NCBI GenBank assembly: GCA_964507395.1
Contig: CAZDQE010000003.1
Location: forward strand, 1 to 64,000
DNA length: 64,000 nt
DNA from: SIG575 sp964507395
Lineage (GTDB): Bacteria > Bacillota > Clostridia > Oscillospirales > Acutalibacteraceae
Direction: 5' to 3'
Made by a program: the position numbers and the translations under genes. Under the pieces are notes generated by a model. It was not told the origin of the DNA. It made no database searches and was given only the letters and a program-made list of their open reading frames with translations. Shown here piece after piece: positions 50,829 to 60,176 of this stretch (within the stretch, counting starts at the first letter, position 1; each line of letters begins with the position of its first letter).

Positions 50829-52450
50829 TGAAAAAGTTATCTTTAATTTTATGTCTTGTTCTTATGATGCTTTTATCCGTTACTGTATCGGCGGAAGACC
50901 AAGACAATTCAACCCCTCGACTTATGGTGACGGAGTACACGGTTGAGAACGGATTTATTTCTCCCGATTCGGAAGCTGTTCTGAGCATCACAATAAAAAA
51001 CACAAGCACATCAAAATCAGTAAACAACATAAAGCTTTCTCTTTCAGATGAAAGCGGTGAAGTGAGATCTGAAGATGTGGGCACAAAATATGTGTCTTAT
51101 ATCGGTGCAAACAGAAAATATGTGTGGAAAGTAAAGCTTACCGCAATAAAATCAGCACAGGTAAAAGAACACAGGTTGACTCTCTCTATGGACTATGAGG
51201 ATGAAAACGGCATGTCTTATTCAGCAAACGATTCTCTCCTCGTTCAGGTAAAGCAGAAAGCCTCGCTTGATTTGAGCGGAACACAGCTTCCTGCAAAGGT
51301 CGTACAGGGCGAAACGGTGAACGTGTCCGTAACATTTATGAACACAGGTAACGGCACGCTTTACAACTGTAAAATGGATTTTGATGTTAAAGGTCTTGAT
51401 GATGGGGGTACAACGTTTGTGGGAACAATTGAGCCGGGTCAGAGTGCGGAAGGTGTCGGAAGTCTTCTGGTGAGTCAGGATGTCCTCGGCAAAACAGAGG
51501 GGGAAATAATATTCACCTATAAAGACTTTTACGGTGAGTTTTACACGGAAAAGGTAAAGGTTTCAACGGTCATTGAAAAGAAGGCAGAAGAACTTACTGA
51601 ACCGACTAAAAACAATTCAACCCCTCGACTTATGGTAACGGAGTACGAGGTTGAAAACGGATATATAAAGCCTGAATCAGAAACAGAATTGAGTATTACA
51701 ATAAAAAACACAAGCGTGTCAAAATCAGTCAGCAACATAAAGCTTTCTCTTAAAGAAGACAGCGGTGAAATACGACCTGAAGATGTGGGAACAACATCGG
51801 TAAGAGCAATAGGTGCAGGCAGAGAATATGTGTGGACAGTAAAACTTACTGCAACAAAATCAGCACAGGCAACAGAGCATAAGCTGAATCTATCTATGGA
51901 ATATGAGGATGCAGACGGCACTTCTTATTCCGCAAGCGATGTCATACTTGTTCAGGTAAGACAGACGGCGCTTCTGGACTTAAGCGGAGCAAGGCTTCCC
52001 GCAAAGGCAGTACAGGGCGGTACGCTGATGGTTCCGGTGACATTTATGAATACAGGTAAAGGTACACTTTACAACTGTAAAATGGATTTTGAAGTTGAAG
52101 GTCTTGATGATGGGGGTACAACGTTTGTGGGAACGATTGAGTCAGGTCAGAGCGCTACAGGCAACGGAAGTTTGCGTGTCGGCACCGATGTTCTCGGCAA
52201 GGTTGAGGGCGAAATCGTCTTTTCCTACGAGGATGATTACGGCAAAGTCTACACAGAAAAAGTAAAGGTTTCAACTCTTGTTGAGGAAAAAGTTGAAACT
52301 GCAGAAACAGAAGAAGAGGAAGAAACGGGAAATAAGCATTGGTATCTGTTCATTCTGCTCGGCGTATGTTTAGGCGGCGGTCTCGGTTTCGGAATACCTA
52401 AAGCAATAATTTCCGCAAAGCAAAGAAAAGAAGACGAAAAAAGACTGTAG
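50825..52450 (+). CDS. Membrane-anchored protein with two duplicated NEW3/CARDB-like modules
   Basis: A 541-residue exported protein: signal peptide about 1-24, two tandem copies of a roughly 230-residue module (about 28-255 and 268-495), an acidic spacer, and a C-terminal transmembrane helix (about 507-530). Each module begins NSTPRLMVTEY and ends GEFYTEKVKVST or GKVYTEKVKVST, and looks like two Ig-like NEW3/CARDB domains. The copies are also very similar in DNA, indicating recent duplication. The ATG overlaps the permease stop, so it is made with the transporter and is probably its outside partner. No enzyme motif. Confidence 0.85.
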   Translation: MMKKLSLILCLVLMMLLSVTVSAEDQDNSTPRLMVTEYTVENGFISPDSEAVLSITIKNTSTSKSVNNIKLSLSDESGEVRSEDVGTKYVSYIGANRKYVWKVKLTAIKSAQVKEHRLTLSMDYEDENGMSYSANDSLLVQVKQKASLDLSGTQLPAKVVQGETVNVSVTFMNTGNGTLYNCKMDFDVKGLDDGGTTFVGTIEPGQSAEGVGSLLVSQDVLGKTEGEIIFTYKDFYGEFYTEKVKVSTVIEKKAEELTEPTKNNSTPRLMVTEYEVENGYIKPESETELSITIKNTSVSKSVSNIKLSLKEDSGEIRPEDVGTTSVRAIGAGREYVWTVKLTATKSAQATEHKLNLSMEYEDADGTSYSASDVILVQVRQTALLDLSGARLPAKAVQGGTLMVPVTFMNTGKGTLYNCKMDFEVEGLDDGGTTFVGTIESGQSATGNGSLRVGTDVLGKVEGEIVFSYEDDYGKVYTEKVKVSTLVEEKVETAETEEEEETGNKHWYLFILLGVCLGGGLGFGIPKAIISAKQRKEDEKRL

Positions 52451-52459
52451 AACAAGAAA

Positions 52460-52489
52460 ATCCCCGTTGATTTTAAAATCAACGGGGAT
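52460..52489. terminator. Bidirectional terminator, perfect palindrome
   Basis: ATCCCCGTTGATTTT (52460-52474) is exactly repeated in reverse complement at 52475-52489, with T-rich flanks on both strands; lies between the convergent ABC operon and ceramidase-like gene. Confidence 0.85.
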
Positions 52490-52493
52490 AAGT

Positions 52494-53981
52494 TTATTTT
52501 GCCGAAAGTATCAGTGCATCCATTTCTTCAAGAATAGTTCTTGCAGTGTCAGGTCCTACTGAGTTTGTTTCCTCGTAATGCTTTCTTTCCATGGAATCGT
52601 AAGGAATGTTGAAGTAGGGTAGCCATTCATGGAGAAGGAAATCATTGTCGGGAATGATGTAACCAAGCTCATCATTACAAAGACCGAGAACGAAGGAGTG
52701 TTCGCAATCCGTCATTTCAGACAGCACTTTGTATTCTGCTTCAAAGCCGTTTGCTGATTCTTCTGCGGAAAGGAAAGCACCTGTTTCAAGCTCGGGATAA
52801 AGCTCACCGGGAATCATAAAAATTCCTACCTGATTATTTCCGAGTTCCATGTAAGAAACTTCTGAAATGATTGAAACCTCGGTAAACCCTGTTTTTTCTG
52901 TGTCATTGTTGAGAACGCCTAAAAATCTTGCAAGGAGAAGAGCTGTGTTATCGCACACAACGCTGATTGTTTCTGACTTGATGTTGATAACAGGTGACAG
53001 CTCTTTTTCGTTTGTAATGCCGAGCACATAATTCGCAAGCTTTCTTCCGTAGTCCTTTGTGTAGCCTACGCAATCAAAAGTATCGCTCTTAAGGAAATTG
53101 TCAATCTGATCGCCTGTAATAAGACCGCCTACTGCACCGTTGACAAAAAGCACGTTTGCGCCGCCTGTCTGCTTCTGAATCTCCTCTGTCATATAAGCGG
53201 GATAGTCTGCGCTGACAACAGTTGTTTTACTGCCGAGACCTTCCGCGTGGGAGTTGAAGTTTACGATGTAGGTGTCTTTGTTTCCGTTTTCAGGCTCGAA
53301 GCGGATTGATGTGATGATGTTGCTGTACTCAATGGGAGTTCTTGTGTCTGCCTGCATTCCCTCAGCCACAGCGGTGCCGAAGAAGAGCTTGCCGTCCTCC
53401 CTTGCCTTATATGCCTTTATAATTGCAACGGCAGTTTTCTCTTTCAGACTCTGCATAAAGCTTTCGTTTTTTCCGTCCGAGAGGAAGTTTTTACCCCAGA
53501 GACCCTGTGTGTCTATTGCAGAATGTGAATGTGTGGAAGCGATATTGATTGATTTGATAGAGGGAATTTCTCCGCTTTCAATAACTATTTTTCTGATATC
53601 GTTTATGTCTTTTCTGCTGATACCTACACAGTCAATCGCACAGAGGACAACGCCGCCGCGTCCTGTGTTGTCATCAAGGTAAACTGCCTTTGCGTACATA
53701 TCGTCAAGCACACCTTTGGCGGGATTGTTTGTGTTATAGCCTGCGATGTAATAAGTGTCGGCAGTTATATCCTCAGGAGTGAGAATGCTTTCGCTGTAGC
53801 CCACAGTCCATTTTTCACCTGCTGTCTGAGAAAAGGTTTTGTCACCTGTGAGCATATATTCTGATGTGTCCTCTTTTGTTGTAAAGGTTGAAGTGGGCAT
53901 ACAGATAATAATGATTGAGAGGATAATGTTTATAAGACCTCTGACTAAGTTAGGAATTCTTAAAAAACGTAAAATTGCCAT
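52494..53981 (-). CDS. Neutral ceramidase-like membrane-anchored protein, copy 1
   Basis: A 495-residue protein with an N-terminal membrane anchor (about 12-30). It matches the neutral/alkaline ceramidase superfamily: VGYSESILTPED start, a first zinc-region STHSHSAIDTQGLWG, NFNSHAEGLG as the second histidine site, and SADYPAYMTEEIQ. Ceramidases split N-acyl-sphingosine into fatty acid and sphingosine outside the cell. It lacks the C-terminal Ig-like domain, and the Gly-rich part of the classic HTHSGPGG motif is changed, so the substrate may differ. Paralogue of the gene 6 bases upstream; last gene of the operon from 61280. Confidence 0.78.
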   Translation of the reverse strand: MAILRFLRIPNLVRGLINIILSIIIICMPTSTFTTKEDTSEYMLTGDKTFSQTAGEKWTVGYSESILTPEDITADTYYIAGYNTNNPAKGVLDDMYAKAVYLDDNTGRGGVVLCAIDCVGISRKDINDIRKIVIESGEIPSIKSINIASTHSHSAIDTQGLWGKNFLSDGKNESFMQSLKEKTAVAIIKAYKAREDGKLFFGTAVAEGMQADTRTPIEYSNIITSIRFEPENGNKDTYIVNFNSHAEGLGSKTTVVSADYPAYMTEEIQKQTGGANVLFVNGAVGGLITGDQIDNFLKSDTFDCVGYTKDYGRKLANYVLGITNEKELSPVINIKSETISVVCDNTALLLARFLGVLNNDTEKTGFTEVSIISEVSYMELGNNQVGIFMIPGELYPELETGAFLSAEESANGFEAEYKVLSEMTDCEHSFVLGLCNDELGYIIPDNDFLLHEWLPYFNIPYDSMERKHYEETNSVGPDTARTILEEMDALILSAK

Positions 53982-53987
53982 TTTATT

Positions 53988-55454
53988 TTACCCCCTGATT
54001 GAAACAAGTTCCGTAAATTCTTTTGAGAAAGTTGTAGCAGCAGTGTCACCTGTTGAAACAGTTTCTTCGTAGTGACCTTCAGCACCTGATGATGAATAGT
54101 CGTTATCGGGAACAATGTAGCCTACTGCATCATTGCAAAGACCGAAAACAAGAACATCATCACTTTCATCAAAGAGAGTATTCAGCGCGGCATAGGGATA
54201 TTCGGTGCCGTTGAATGCTTCTTCCGCAGAATAGAATCCGCCGTAAACGATTTCGGGGAAAACTTCGCCGGGTGCCTCAACGATTTTTATGTTTTTGCCG
54301 ATTTCCACATAGCCTATTTCACTTGAAAGAAGAACTTTTCCGTTCTCCTTGAAAGCGGAAACACTGCAAAGTCCTGCGCTTTCAGCAAGTCTGAAAACAA
54401 AGTTGTTGACTTCAAAATCAACCTGCTTGTGGCGGATGTTGATAATGGGTTCAACCTTTTCTCCTTTTTCAGCGAGAGAAGAGAGAATGTCTGCTACAAT
54501 AAGGCTGTATTCTTTCATCTTTTCGTAAGATGTAAGGTCAGCAGGGATTCCCGTTTCTTCATCCATGTTGTTGCCGATACCGCCGCCGATCGCACCCTGA
54601 ATGAAAATGAAGTCTGCGTCTTTCTTCGTGTTTATTGCTTCTTCAATGTAGTAGGGGAAGTCACCTGAAATTTCAGTGTTGCTCCAGCCAAGGTTGATAG
54701 GATGTGCACCGAAGTTTGTGATATAAATTTCCTTTTTGCCCTCGTCATTGGGAACGAAGCGGAAAAGGTGGAAGCTGTCGTCAAGAGCATAGGGGTCGCG
54801 GTTGTCATAGAAAAGCTCGGGGTGAGATTCTGATGAATAGTACAGGTTACCCTCGGTACGGCTTGTGTAAGCTTCTCTTATTGCCTCTGAAACTTTTTCA
54901 ACAACAGAATCCATATATCCCTCATCTCTGCCTGTTTTTGGAATATTGCCCCAAAGACCCTGAGTGTCGATACCGCTGTGAGCGTGAGTTGAGCCCACAT
55001 TAATGCTGATGAGTCCGTCTTTGCCTGTGATATCAGAGAGATTTTCTCGGATTTCCTTGATTTCACCGCTCATAAGACCGATTCCGTCAATGTATGCAAA
55101 GGCTACAGCACCTCTGCCCGAATTGTCATCAAGTACAATTGCTCTGACCGCAAGATCGTCAACTACACCTGTTGCTTCCTGAGCGGGGAATTTGAGGAAG
55201 CCGCCGAGAAAATATCTGTGAGAGTCAACGTCCTCAGGAGTGAGAACACGTCTTGCGTAGCCTACTTTCCAGTATTCTGCCTGTGCTTCGTCAATGAATT
55301 CATCGTGACCTTCAAGGAAATTTGCTGCAATTTCCTCGGTGGGTCTTTCGTCGTATCCGAGTCCGGTCAGACTCTGGAAAACTGACGAGAGAAGCAGGGG
55401 TAAGCCTACGATAACTGCCAATAATGCTGAAAATAATCTTGTGATAGCTGCCAT
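53988..55454 (-). CDS. Neutral ceramidase-like membrane-anchored protein, copy 2
   Basis: A 488-residue paralogue of the downstream protein. N-terminal signal anchor about 5-26 (ALLAVIVGLPLLLSSVF). Family motifs: STHAHSGIDTQGLWG, NFGAHPINLG, SGDFPYYIEEAI and FIQGAIGGGIG. THAHSG is closer to the ceramidase zinc/nucleophile motif than in the copy downstream. GLCNDAVGYIVPDNDY near the C-terminus is shared by both. ATG 55454 has GGAGG 8 bases upstream, giving a clean signal sequence; the longer frame to 55505 does not. Acts outside the membrane. Confidence 0.8.
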   Translation of the reverse strand: MAAITRLFSALLAVIVGLPLLLSSVFQSLTGLGYDERPTEEIAANFLEGHDEFIDEAQAEYWKVGYARRVLTPEDVDSHRYFLGGFLKFPAQEATGVVDDLAVRAIVLDDNSGRGAVAFAYIDGIGLMSGEIKEIRENLSDITGKDGLISINVGSTHAHSGIDTQGLWGNIPKTGRDEGYMDSVVEKVSEAIREAYTSRTEGNLYYSSESHPELFYDNRDPYALDDSFHLFRFVPNDEGKKEIYITNFGAHPINLGWSNTEISGDFPYYIEEAINTKKDADFIFIQGAIGGGIGNNMDEETGIPADLTSYEKMKEYSLIVADILSSLAEKGEKVEPIINIRHKQVDFEVNNFVFRLAESAGLCSVSAFKENGKVLLSSEIGYVEIGKNIKIVEAPGEVFPEIVYGGFYSAEEAFNGTEYPYAALNTLFDESDDVLVFGLCNDAVGYIVPDNDYSSSGAEGHYEETVSTGDTAATTFSKEFTELVSIRG

Positions 55455-55473
55455 GATAAAAACCTCCAATGCT

Positions 55474-57036
55474 TTAATAAATTCCGAGTTCATCCCTGAA
55501 CTCACTTTTTATATCAATATCATTTGAAATTTTTGCAGGAAGAGAGATGTATTTGTCAGCGAGGGACAAAAGTTTTTCTTTGACTTTTTCATCCTTGGTC
55601 TGCAAAAATTCAAAAATATTTTCCATTATGTCACAGGTGACAAAAAACTTTTCCGACCACTTGGCAAGCTCTCTGCAAATGGGCAGATCCTGTTGCAGAT
55701 ATGCTTTGCAGTTTTTCATCTTTTCAAGATAATCACTTGCTATGGAAAATGCTTTTTCTGTGTCGCCTGCTTTGAAAGCTTTTTCAATTCCGCCGAAAAT
55801 TTTGTACATTCTTCTTGAATTTGTGTCTTTAAGACATGAGGTGTAAAGGTGGTCCGCAAAGGTGATAAAAGCTTCCGCGTTTTCTTCACCGATAACCTGT
55901 TTTATTGCCTTTTCCCACGATTTCTGTGAGTTATAATTTTCACTGTCCCAAAGGTAATCGGCAATCGTTATAAGAGGAATTTTTGAACATTCGGGGTACT
56001 CCATACAGTTTGCAATCAGTCCTTCGGAATACCTCCATAAATCCTTTTCCCTGCCGATAACGGGTGATATGTGCATCTCGTTGAACATTGAGCAATCGTT
56101 TACGGGATAGTTGTCCCAGTAAAGGACTTTATGGTGAGTGTTTTCGTAAAACTTAAGTGCATCGAAAGTTGTAAGCTCACGTGAACAGATGTCTTTACCT
56201 GTCCAGAAAACAGAAATAAGAGGGGAGATGTTCTGACCTAATTTTGATATGTAATATTCATCACCCTTGCCGTGGTAAACTGTAGGACAGACAGTGAGTG
56301 TGACAGAAGAATCAATCTCCGTTAAAGCGTTGTAATATTTGTTTATTAAATCAATGTGAGCATTTACCGATTCGCCGTAAAGCTTTTTATCTTCATCAAA
56401 AAACAATTCTTCGTCAATGTCGTCAAGAAGAAGTCCGAAGGAGCGTACACCGATTTTGTAAAGCTGTTTTGTTTTATTCAGAAGAATTTCAAACTCTTTT
56501 TCATCGGAATACTTCATTGAAAGTCCGGGAGCAATGCACCAGCAGAAGGACATGAAATATTTCTGCGAATCAAGTATCAGTTCCTTAAGCTTCTTTATTT
56601 CTTCATCGGGGTAATTTTCACGCCACAGATCTCTGTGGTACGCATCATCCTTGGGAGCATAGAAAACGGTGTTCATTCTGTTTTTTGCCATAAGCTTCAT
56701 GACAGATTTTCTGCTTTCATGGCTCCACGGCTTTCCGTAAAAGCCTTCAATGTAACCTCTTACTCTGAACGAGGGAGAAGAAACAAATTCACCGTCGCAA
56801 AGTTTATTTCCTTTTACTCTTTCAGCTAAATCTATGAGAGCATAAAATTTACTTTTTTCTCCCGAGCAAATAATTTCAGCTTTGTTTTTTTCTATCTTTA
56901 AAATGTATTTTTCGTCTGTTATTCTTTTTGATTTTTCACAATAGGTTGTGTGTATTGAGCTTTCGGAATTTATGCTGATGTCAAGACCTGCCTCAGTCAG
57001 AATATTTCCGAAAAGCTCTTCAAAAATTCGGGACAA
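55474..57036 (-). CDS. GH84 beta-N-acetylglucosaminidase
   Basis: A 520-residue GH84 hexosaminidase, using substrate-assisted catalysis. An N-terminal alpha/beta domain (about 1-90) precedes the TIM barrel, which opens with VRGYIEGFYGKPWS (residues 92-105), the family hallmark; the catalytic Asp pair is Asp205/Asp206 in GLLLDDIDEE. Then YWDNYPVND and a helical C-terminal domain. No signal peptide, so it likely cleaves imported GlcNAc-containing oligosaccharides, unlike secreted clostridial NagJ. TTG start with AAGGAAC upstream is weak. Feeds GlcNAc to the kinase at the head of the operon. Confidence 0.9.
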   Translation of the reverse strand: MSRIFEELFGNILTEAGLDISINSESSIHTTYCEKSKRITDEKYILKIEKNKAEIICSGEKSKFYALIDLAERVKGNKLCDGEFVSSPSFRVRGYIEGFYGKPWSHESRKSVMKLMAKNRMNTVFYAPKDDAYHRDLWRENYPDEEIKKLKELILDSQKYFMSFCWCIAPGLSMKYSDEKEFEILLNKTKQLYKIGVRSFGLLLDDIDEELFFDEDKKLYGESVNAHIDLINKYYNALTEIDSSVTLTVCPTVYHGKGDEYYISKLGQNISPLISVFWTGKDICSRELTTFDALKFYENTHHKVLYWDNYPVNDCSMFNEMHISPVIGREKDLWRYSEGLIANCMEYPECSKIPLITIADYLWDSENYNSQKSWEKAIKQVIGEENAEAFITFADHLYTSCLKDTNSRRMYKIFGGIEKAFKAGDTEKAFSIASDYLEKMKNCKAYLQQDLPICRELAKWSEKFFVTCDIMENIFEFLQTKDEKVKEKLLSLADKYISLPAKISNDIDIKSEFRDELGIY

Positions 57037-57055
57037 AGCACTCGTTCCTTTCTGC

Positions 57056-57610
57056 TTAAAATTTCAATCCGTATACGGCAGTAGTTTTTCTCGTTTCAAG
57101 GAGAGTAAAGCCGTATTTTTCATAGAATCTTCTGCCTTTTTGGTTTCCTGACCAGACTGTAAGGCATACACCTTTTACGCCCTTCTCTTTTAATTTTTCG
57201 CAAAGGGAATCCATCAGCTTGTGACCGAGTCCCATTCTCTGATAGTCGGGGAGAATGTCAATGTGAAGATGCGCAGGATATTCTTTTTTATATTCTTCCT
57301 GAACAAGAGTTGACCTCATTGCAGATTTTCTGAATCTGAATTCACATTTTCTGATTCTCGGAAGATATTCGCTGTAAAAGGTTTCTTTGAATTTATCATA
57401 ATTTTCAGCACAGAGAATGTAACCGATTGCCTTGTTGTTTTCGTCTGCTGCAACGAAAACATTTTCGCTTTCCTTTTCAATGAAATAATCGCAGTAGGTA
57501 GTAAGAAGAAAATGCTGTCTTCTTTTGGTTGCTCTGCAAGGTCCGTCACTGTTAAGGCAGATGAAACGTATATTCTCTCTGTCCTTTGCTTCGTAAGGTC
57601 TGATCGTCAT
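57056..57610 (-). CDS. GNAT family N-acetyltransferase
   Basis: A 184-residue GNAT. The acetyl-CoA site is HIDILPDYQRMGLGHKLMD (Q/RxxGxG/A) near residue 125, followed by GVCLTVWSGNQKGRRFYEKYGF. Enzymes of this shape, including ones next to GH84 and GH20 genes, acetylate amines such as glucosamine or proteins; substrate not determinable. It lies between DUF4838 and GH84 genes with gaps of 13 and 19 bases. Confidence 0.85.
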   Translation of the reverse strand: MTIRPYEAKDRENIRFICLNSDGPCRATKRRQHFLLTTYCDYFIEKESENVFVAADENNKAIGYILCAENYDKFKETFYSEYLPRIRKCEFRFRKSAMRSTLVQEEYKKEYPAHLHIDILPDYQRMGLGHKLMDSLCEKLKEKGVKGVCLTVWSGNQKGRRFYEKYGFTLLETRKTTAVYGLKF

Positions 57611-57623
57611 GCTTCCACTCCTT

Positions 57624-59363
57624 TTACTGCATTATGTAGTAGACTCTGTATTCTCCCTCAAATTCCTTTGCATAACGGCTGATTATCATTGCACGCTCTG
57701 AAACGGGGAGAGAGACTCTTTCCATGATTTCAGTAATGCCGAATTTTTTTACATCACTGAAAAATTCGTGAATCTTCTCAGTGCGGTGAGGGGTATCAAT
57801 TTCCATTCTTGTCAATATCAAAAATCTGACGGCAAGATATTCTTTTCTGATGTTGTATAAATGTTTTTCGTTTTCAGCACATTCCATAGCTTTTCTGAAA
57901 AGTAAATCAGCTTTTTCAACTAATTCATCGTTTAAATAGTCTGCATCGGGATGCTGATAAATTGAGAGACGGGAAGAAGCACAGGCTTTTTCCGTAAGAT
58001 GAACATATTCCTCAATATATTTTCCTGATTTTTCACCGTAAACTGCAGAGAAAAATCTGTTCATTTCCTCATCAATATCTGTGTCGGGATTCCACAAAAG
58101 ACGGCTGATTATATATGACTTCAGATCGTCACATGAAGCACCGCCGCCGTAAGCGAAGTTGCCTTGTTCGAGCAATCCTTTTACACCTGTGTTTCTGAAA
58201 AACTGAATATTTTTCTGAAGGGTATGAAAATGGATAAAAGGCTGAAGATAATTTTCAAAATTCACTGCGTAGTCCCAGACGTAAAGGTTTTTTGCGTGGC
58301 TTTTCCAATCTTTCAGAGCGTTTACAAATTCTGCTTCACTGCCGTCGGGATTTATTTTTGCAAGCTCTTCAAAAGGTTTGTCGTACCTGCAGTCAATTGA
58401 GCAGAGACGGACAATAACATTATTTTTTGCCTTGACTTTTTTCGGTGCGGGGACGGAATACATGTAAGCAAAGGTGTGGAGAAAAATATGAGGATAATCT
58501 ACTTTTATTGAATCTGCAAGGCGATTTACAAAGTGAATAATCGGTCCTGCAGGACTTTCCTCTTCTTTTTCAAGAGCCTTGCATTTTTCGCACTGACATC
58601 GGTCCTTGTTGTCGTTCTGCGCCACTGAAAAAACGATACATTCGGGATTTTCTTTTATCCATTTTCTGAGAGTTTTTTCTGCAATTTTCAGAACGTCGGG
58701 ATTTGTCAGACAAAGCTGGCTGTCGCGTTTTCTTTCGCCGTCGATCTCAGAAAAATATTCGGGATGTGTCTCGAAATATTCCTGTTCTTTTACAAGGTCG
58801 CAGAAGGAATGGTGGAAATTAAACCATTTCATTCTTCCGCCTTTTGCCTTTGAAATGTCACCAAGGCTTGAATTAAGCCTGCTCTTTGCGCAAAAATCTC
58901 CGTCAAAAGCATTGCGGAAATATGCATCACGGAAATCAAAGGCGGGTTCTTCGCGGATTTCTGTCAGTTCGATTTCTAAATCATTGACGGCGTCGATTGT
59001 TTCGGTGTCTTTTGTAAAGCATCTGAAATTCAAGTATATTTCAAGAAATCTGTAAACGCCGTAGAGTACACCCCGCGATGTTTTGCCTGTGATTGTAATA
59101 TTTTCTCCGTCACCGCGGATAACAAAGCCTTCATCGTGAAGGTTTTCTTCCCGATTTGTTTCACCGCGCACATCTGCGCCTATTCTGATTTCGGGACCTC
59201 TTTTGGGACAGCGGTCAGAAAAATATGTAATTACAGTGTTTGTAGCTTTGAGAATATATTTCTGTAGTTCTGAACAGGCATAACGGATTGTTTCATCAGA
59301 ATACTGATGGTTTACAATGTGAAAATTGCTTTCGCCGTTTTCACACAATTTATAAATACCCAT
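57624..59363 (-). CDS. DUF4838 domain protein (glycosidase-like)
   Basis: A 579-residue protein. The N-terminal 110 residues resemble the GH20b/GH67 alpha-glucuronidase N-domain (SELQKYILKATNTVITY, GFVIRGDGENITITGKTSRGVLYGVYRFLE), followed by a DUF4838 TIM-barrel-like part with NDNKDRCQCEKCKAL, a four-cysteine-rich stretch, and WDYAVNFENYLQPF. No signal peptide. Probably a glycoside hydrolase or glycan-binding enzyme for an amino-sugar-containing substrate, judging by its neighbours; catalytic residues are not established. Start follows the murQ stop directly. Confidence 0.78.
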   Translation of the reverse strand: MGIYKLCENGESNFHIVNHQYSDETIRYACSELQKYILKATNTVITYFSDRCPKRGPEIRIGADVRGETNREENLHDEGFVIRGDGENITITGKTSRGVLYGVYRFLEIYLNFRCFTKDTETIDAVNDLEIELTEIREEPAFDFRDAYFRNAFDGDFCAKSRLNSSLGDISKAKGGRMKWFNFHHSFCDLVKEQEYFETHPEYFSEIDGERKRDSQLCLTNPDVLKIAEKTLRKWIKENPECIVFSVAQNDNKDRCQCEKCKALEKEEESPAGPIIHFVNRLADSIKVDYPHIFLHTFAYMYSVPAPKKVKAKNNVIVRLCSIDCRYDKPFEELAKINPDGSEAEFVNALKDWKSHAKNLYVWDYAVNFENYLQPFIHFHTLQKNIQFFRNTGVKGLLEQGNFAYGGGASCDDLKSYIISRLLWNPDTDIDEEMNRFFSAVYGEKSGKYIEEYVHLTEKACASSRLSIYQHPDADYLNDELVEKADLLFRKAMECAENEKHLYNIRKEYLAVRFLILTRMEIDTPHRTEKIHEFFSDVKKFGITEIMERVSLPVSERAMIISRYAKEFEGEYRVYYIMQ

Positions 59364-60167
59364 TTATTTTCCCTCCACTGCCTGACGGATGTCCCATGAG
59401 TTTTCGTCAAGAAGCTTTTCAGCTTTTTCTTCGTCACATCTGAGAATTTCAGTTACAATTCCAATCATTCTTTTACGGAGCTTCTTGTTTGTGGGCTTTA
59501 AATTTATCATCATGTTTTCGTAGACACATCCGTATTTTGTCATGGCAACAGTTGAAATCATATTGAGAATGATTTTCTGTGCAGTTCCTGCTTTCATTCT
59601 CGTCGAGCCGGTGAGGACTTCTTCGCCTGTGTCGGCACAAATGCCGATATCTGCGATTCTTTCCATAGATGTGTCTGCGTTGTTAGTAATTGAAACAGTT
59701 TTTGCACCAAGATTTTTTGCAAAGTTTATTGCAGAAATTACATAGGCGGCAGAGCCTGAGGCTGATATGCCGATTAAGATATCCTTGCTTGAAAATCCAT
59801 GCTTTTTCAGATCTTCAACTGATAAATCGGGGTTGTCCTCAGCGTTTTCGGCAGCCTTGAACATACAGTCTCTTCCCCCTGCAATAATGCCGTTGAACAA
59901 ATCGTAAGGCACGCCGAAGGTGGGGGGACATTCTGCCGCATCGCAAACGGCAAGTCTGCCCGATGTTCCGCTGCCGATGTAAAAAACTCTTCCGCCGTTA
60001 CGGATTGTTTCCGTCACAGCGTCGCAAGCCTTTTCAATCTGCGGTAAAGCTTTTTCAATAGCTGAAAAAACATTCCGGTTTTCGTCATTTATAACTTTCA
60101 GAATATCATAAGTATTCATTTTGTCAAGGTTATATGTTTCGGGATTTCGCATTTCAGTTCTGAGCAT
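59364..60167 (-). CDS. murQ: N-acetylmuramic acid 6-phosphate etherase
   Basis: A 267-residue SIS-domain lyase that removes the D-lactyl ether from MurNAc-6-phosphate, giving GlcNAc-6-phosphate. Seen: TEMRNPETYNLD at the start, GSGTSGRLAVCDAAECPPTFG (catalytic Glu), ISASGSAAYVISAINFA, and TGSTRMKAGTAQKIILNM. A little shorter than Escherichia coli MurQ but with all core motifs. ATG 60167 follows GAGGG by 6 bases and is preferred over TTG 60173. It sits 9 bases downstream of the kinase fusion, which should supply its substrate. Confidence 0.95.
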   Translation of the reverse strand: MLRTEMRNPETYNLDKMNTYDILKVINDENRNVFSAIEKALPQIEKACDAVTETIRNGGRVFYIGSGTSGRLAVCDAAECPPTFGVPYDLFNGIIAGGRDCMFKAAENAEDNPDLSVEDLKKHGFSSKDILIGISASGSAAYVISAINFAKNLGAKTVSITNNADTSMERIADIGICADTGEEVLTGSTRMKAGTAQKIILNMISTVAMTKYGCVYENMMINLKPTNKKLRKRMIGIVTEILRCDEEKAEKLLDENSWDIRQAVEGK

Positions 60168-60176
60168 TTTCAACCC

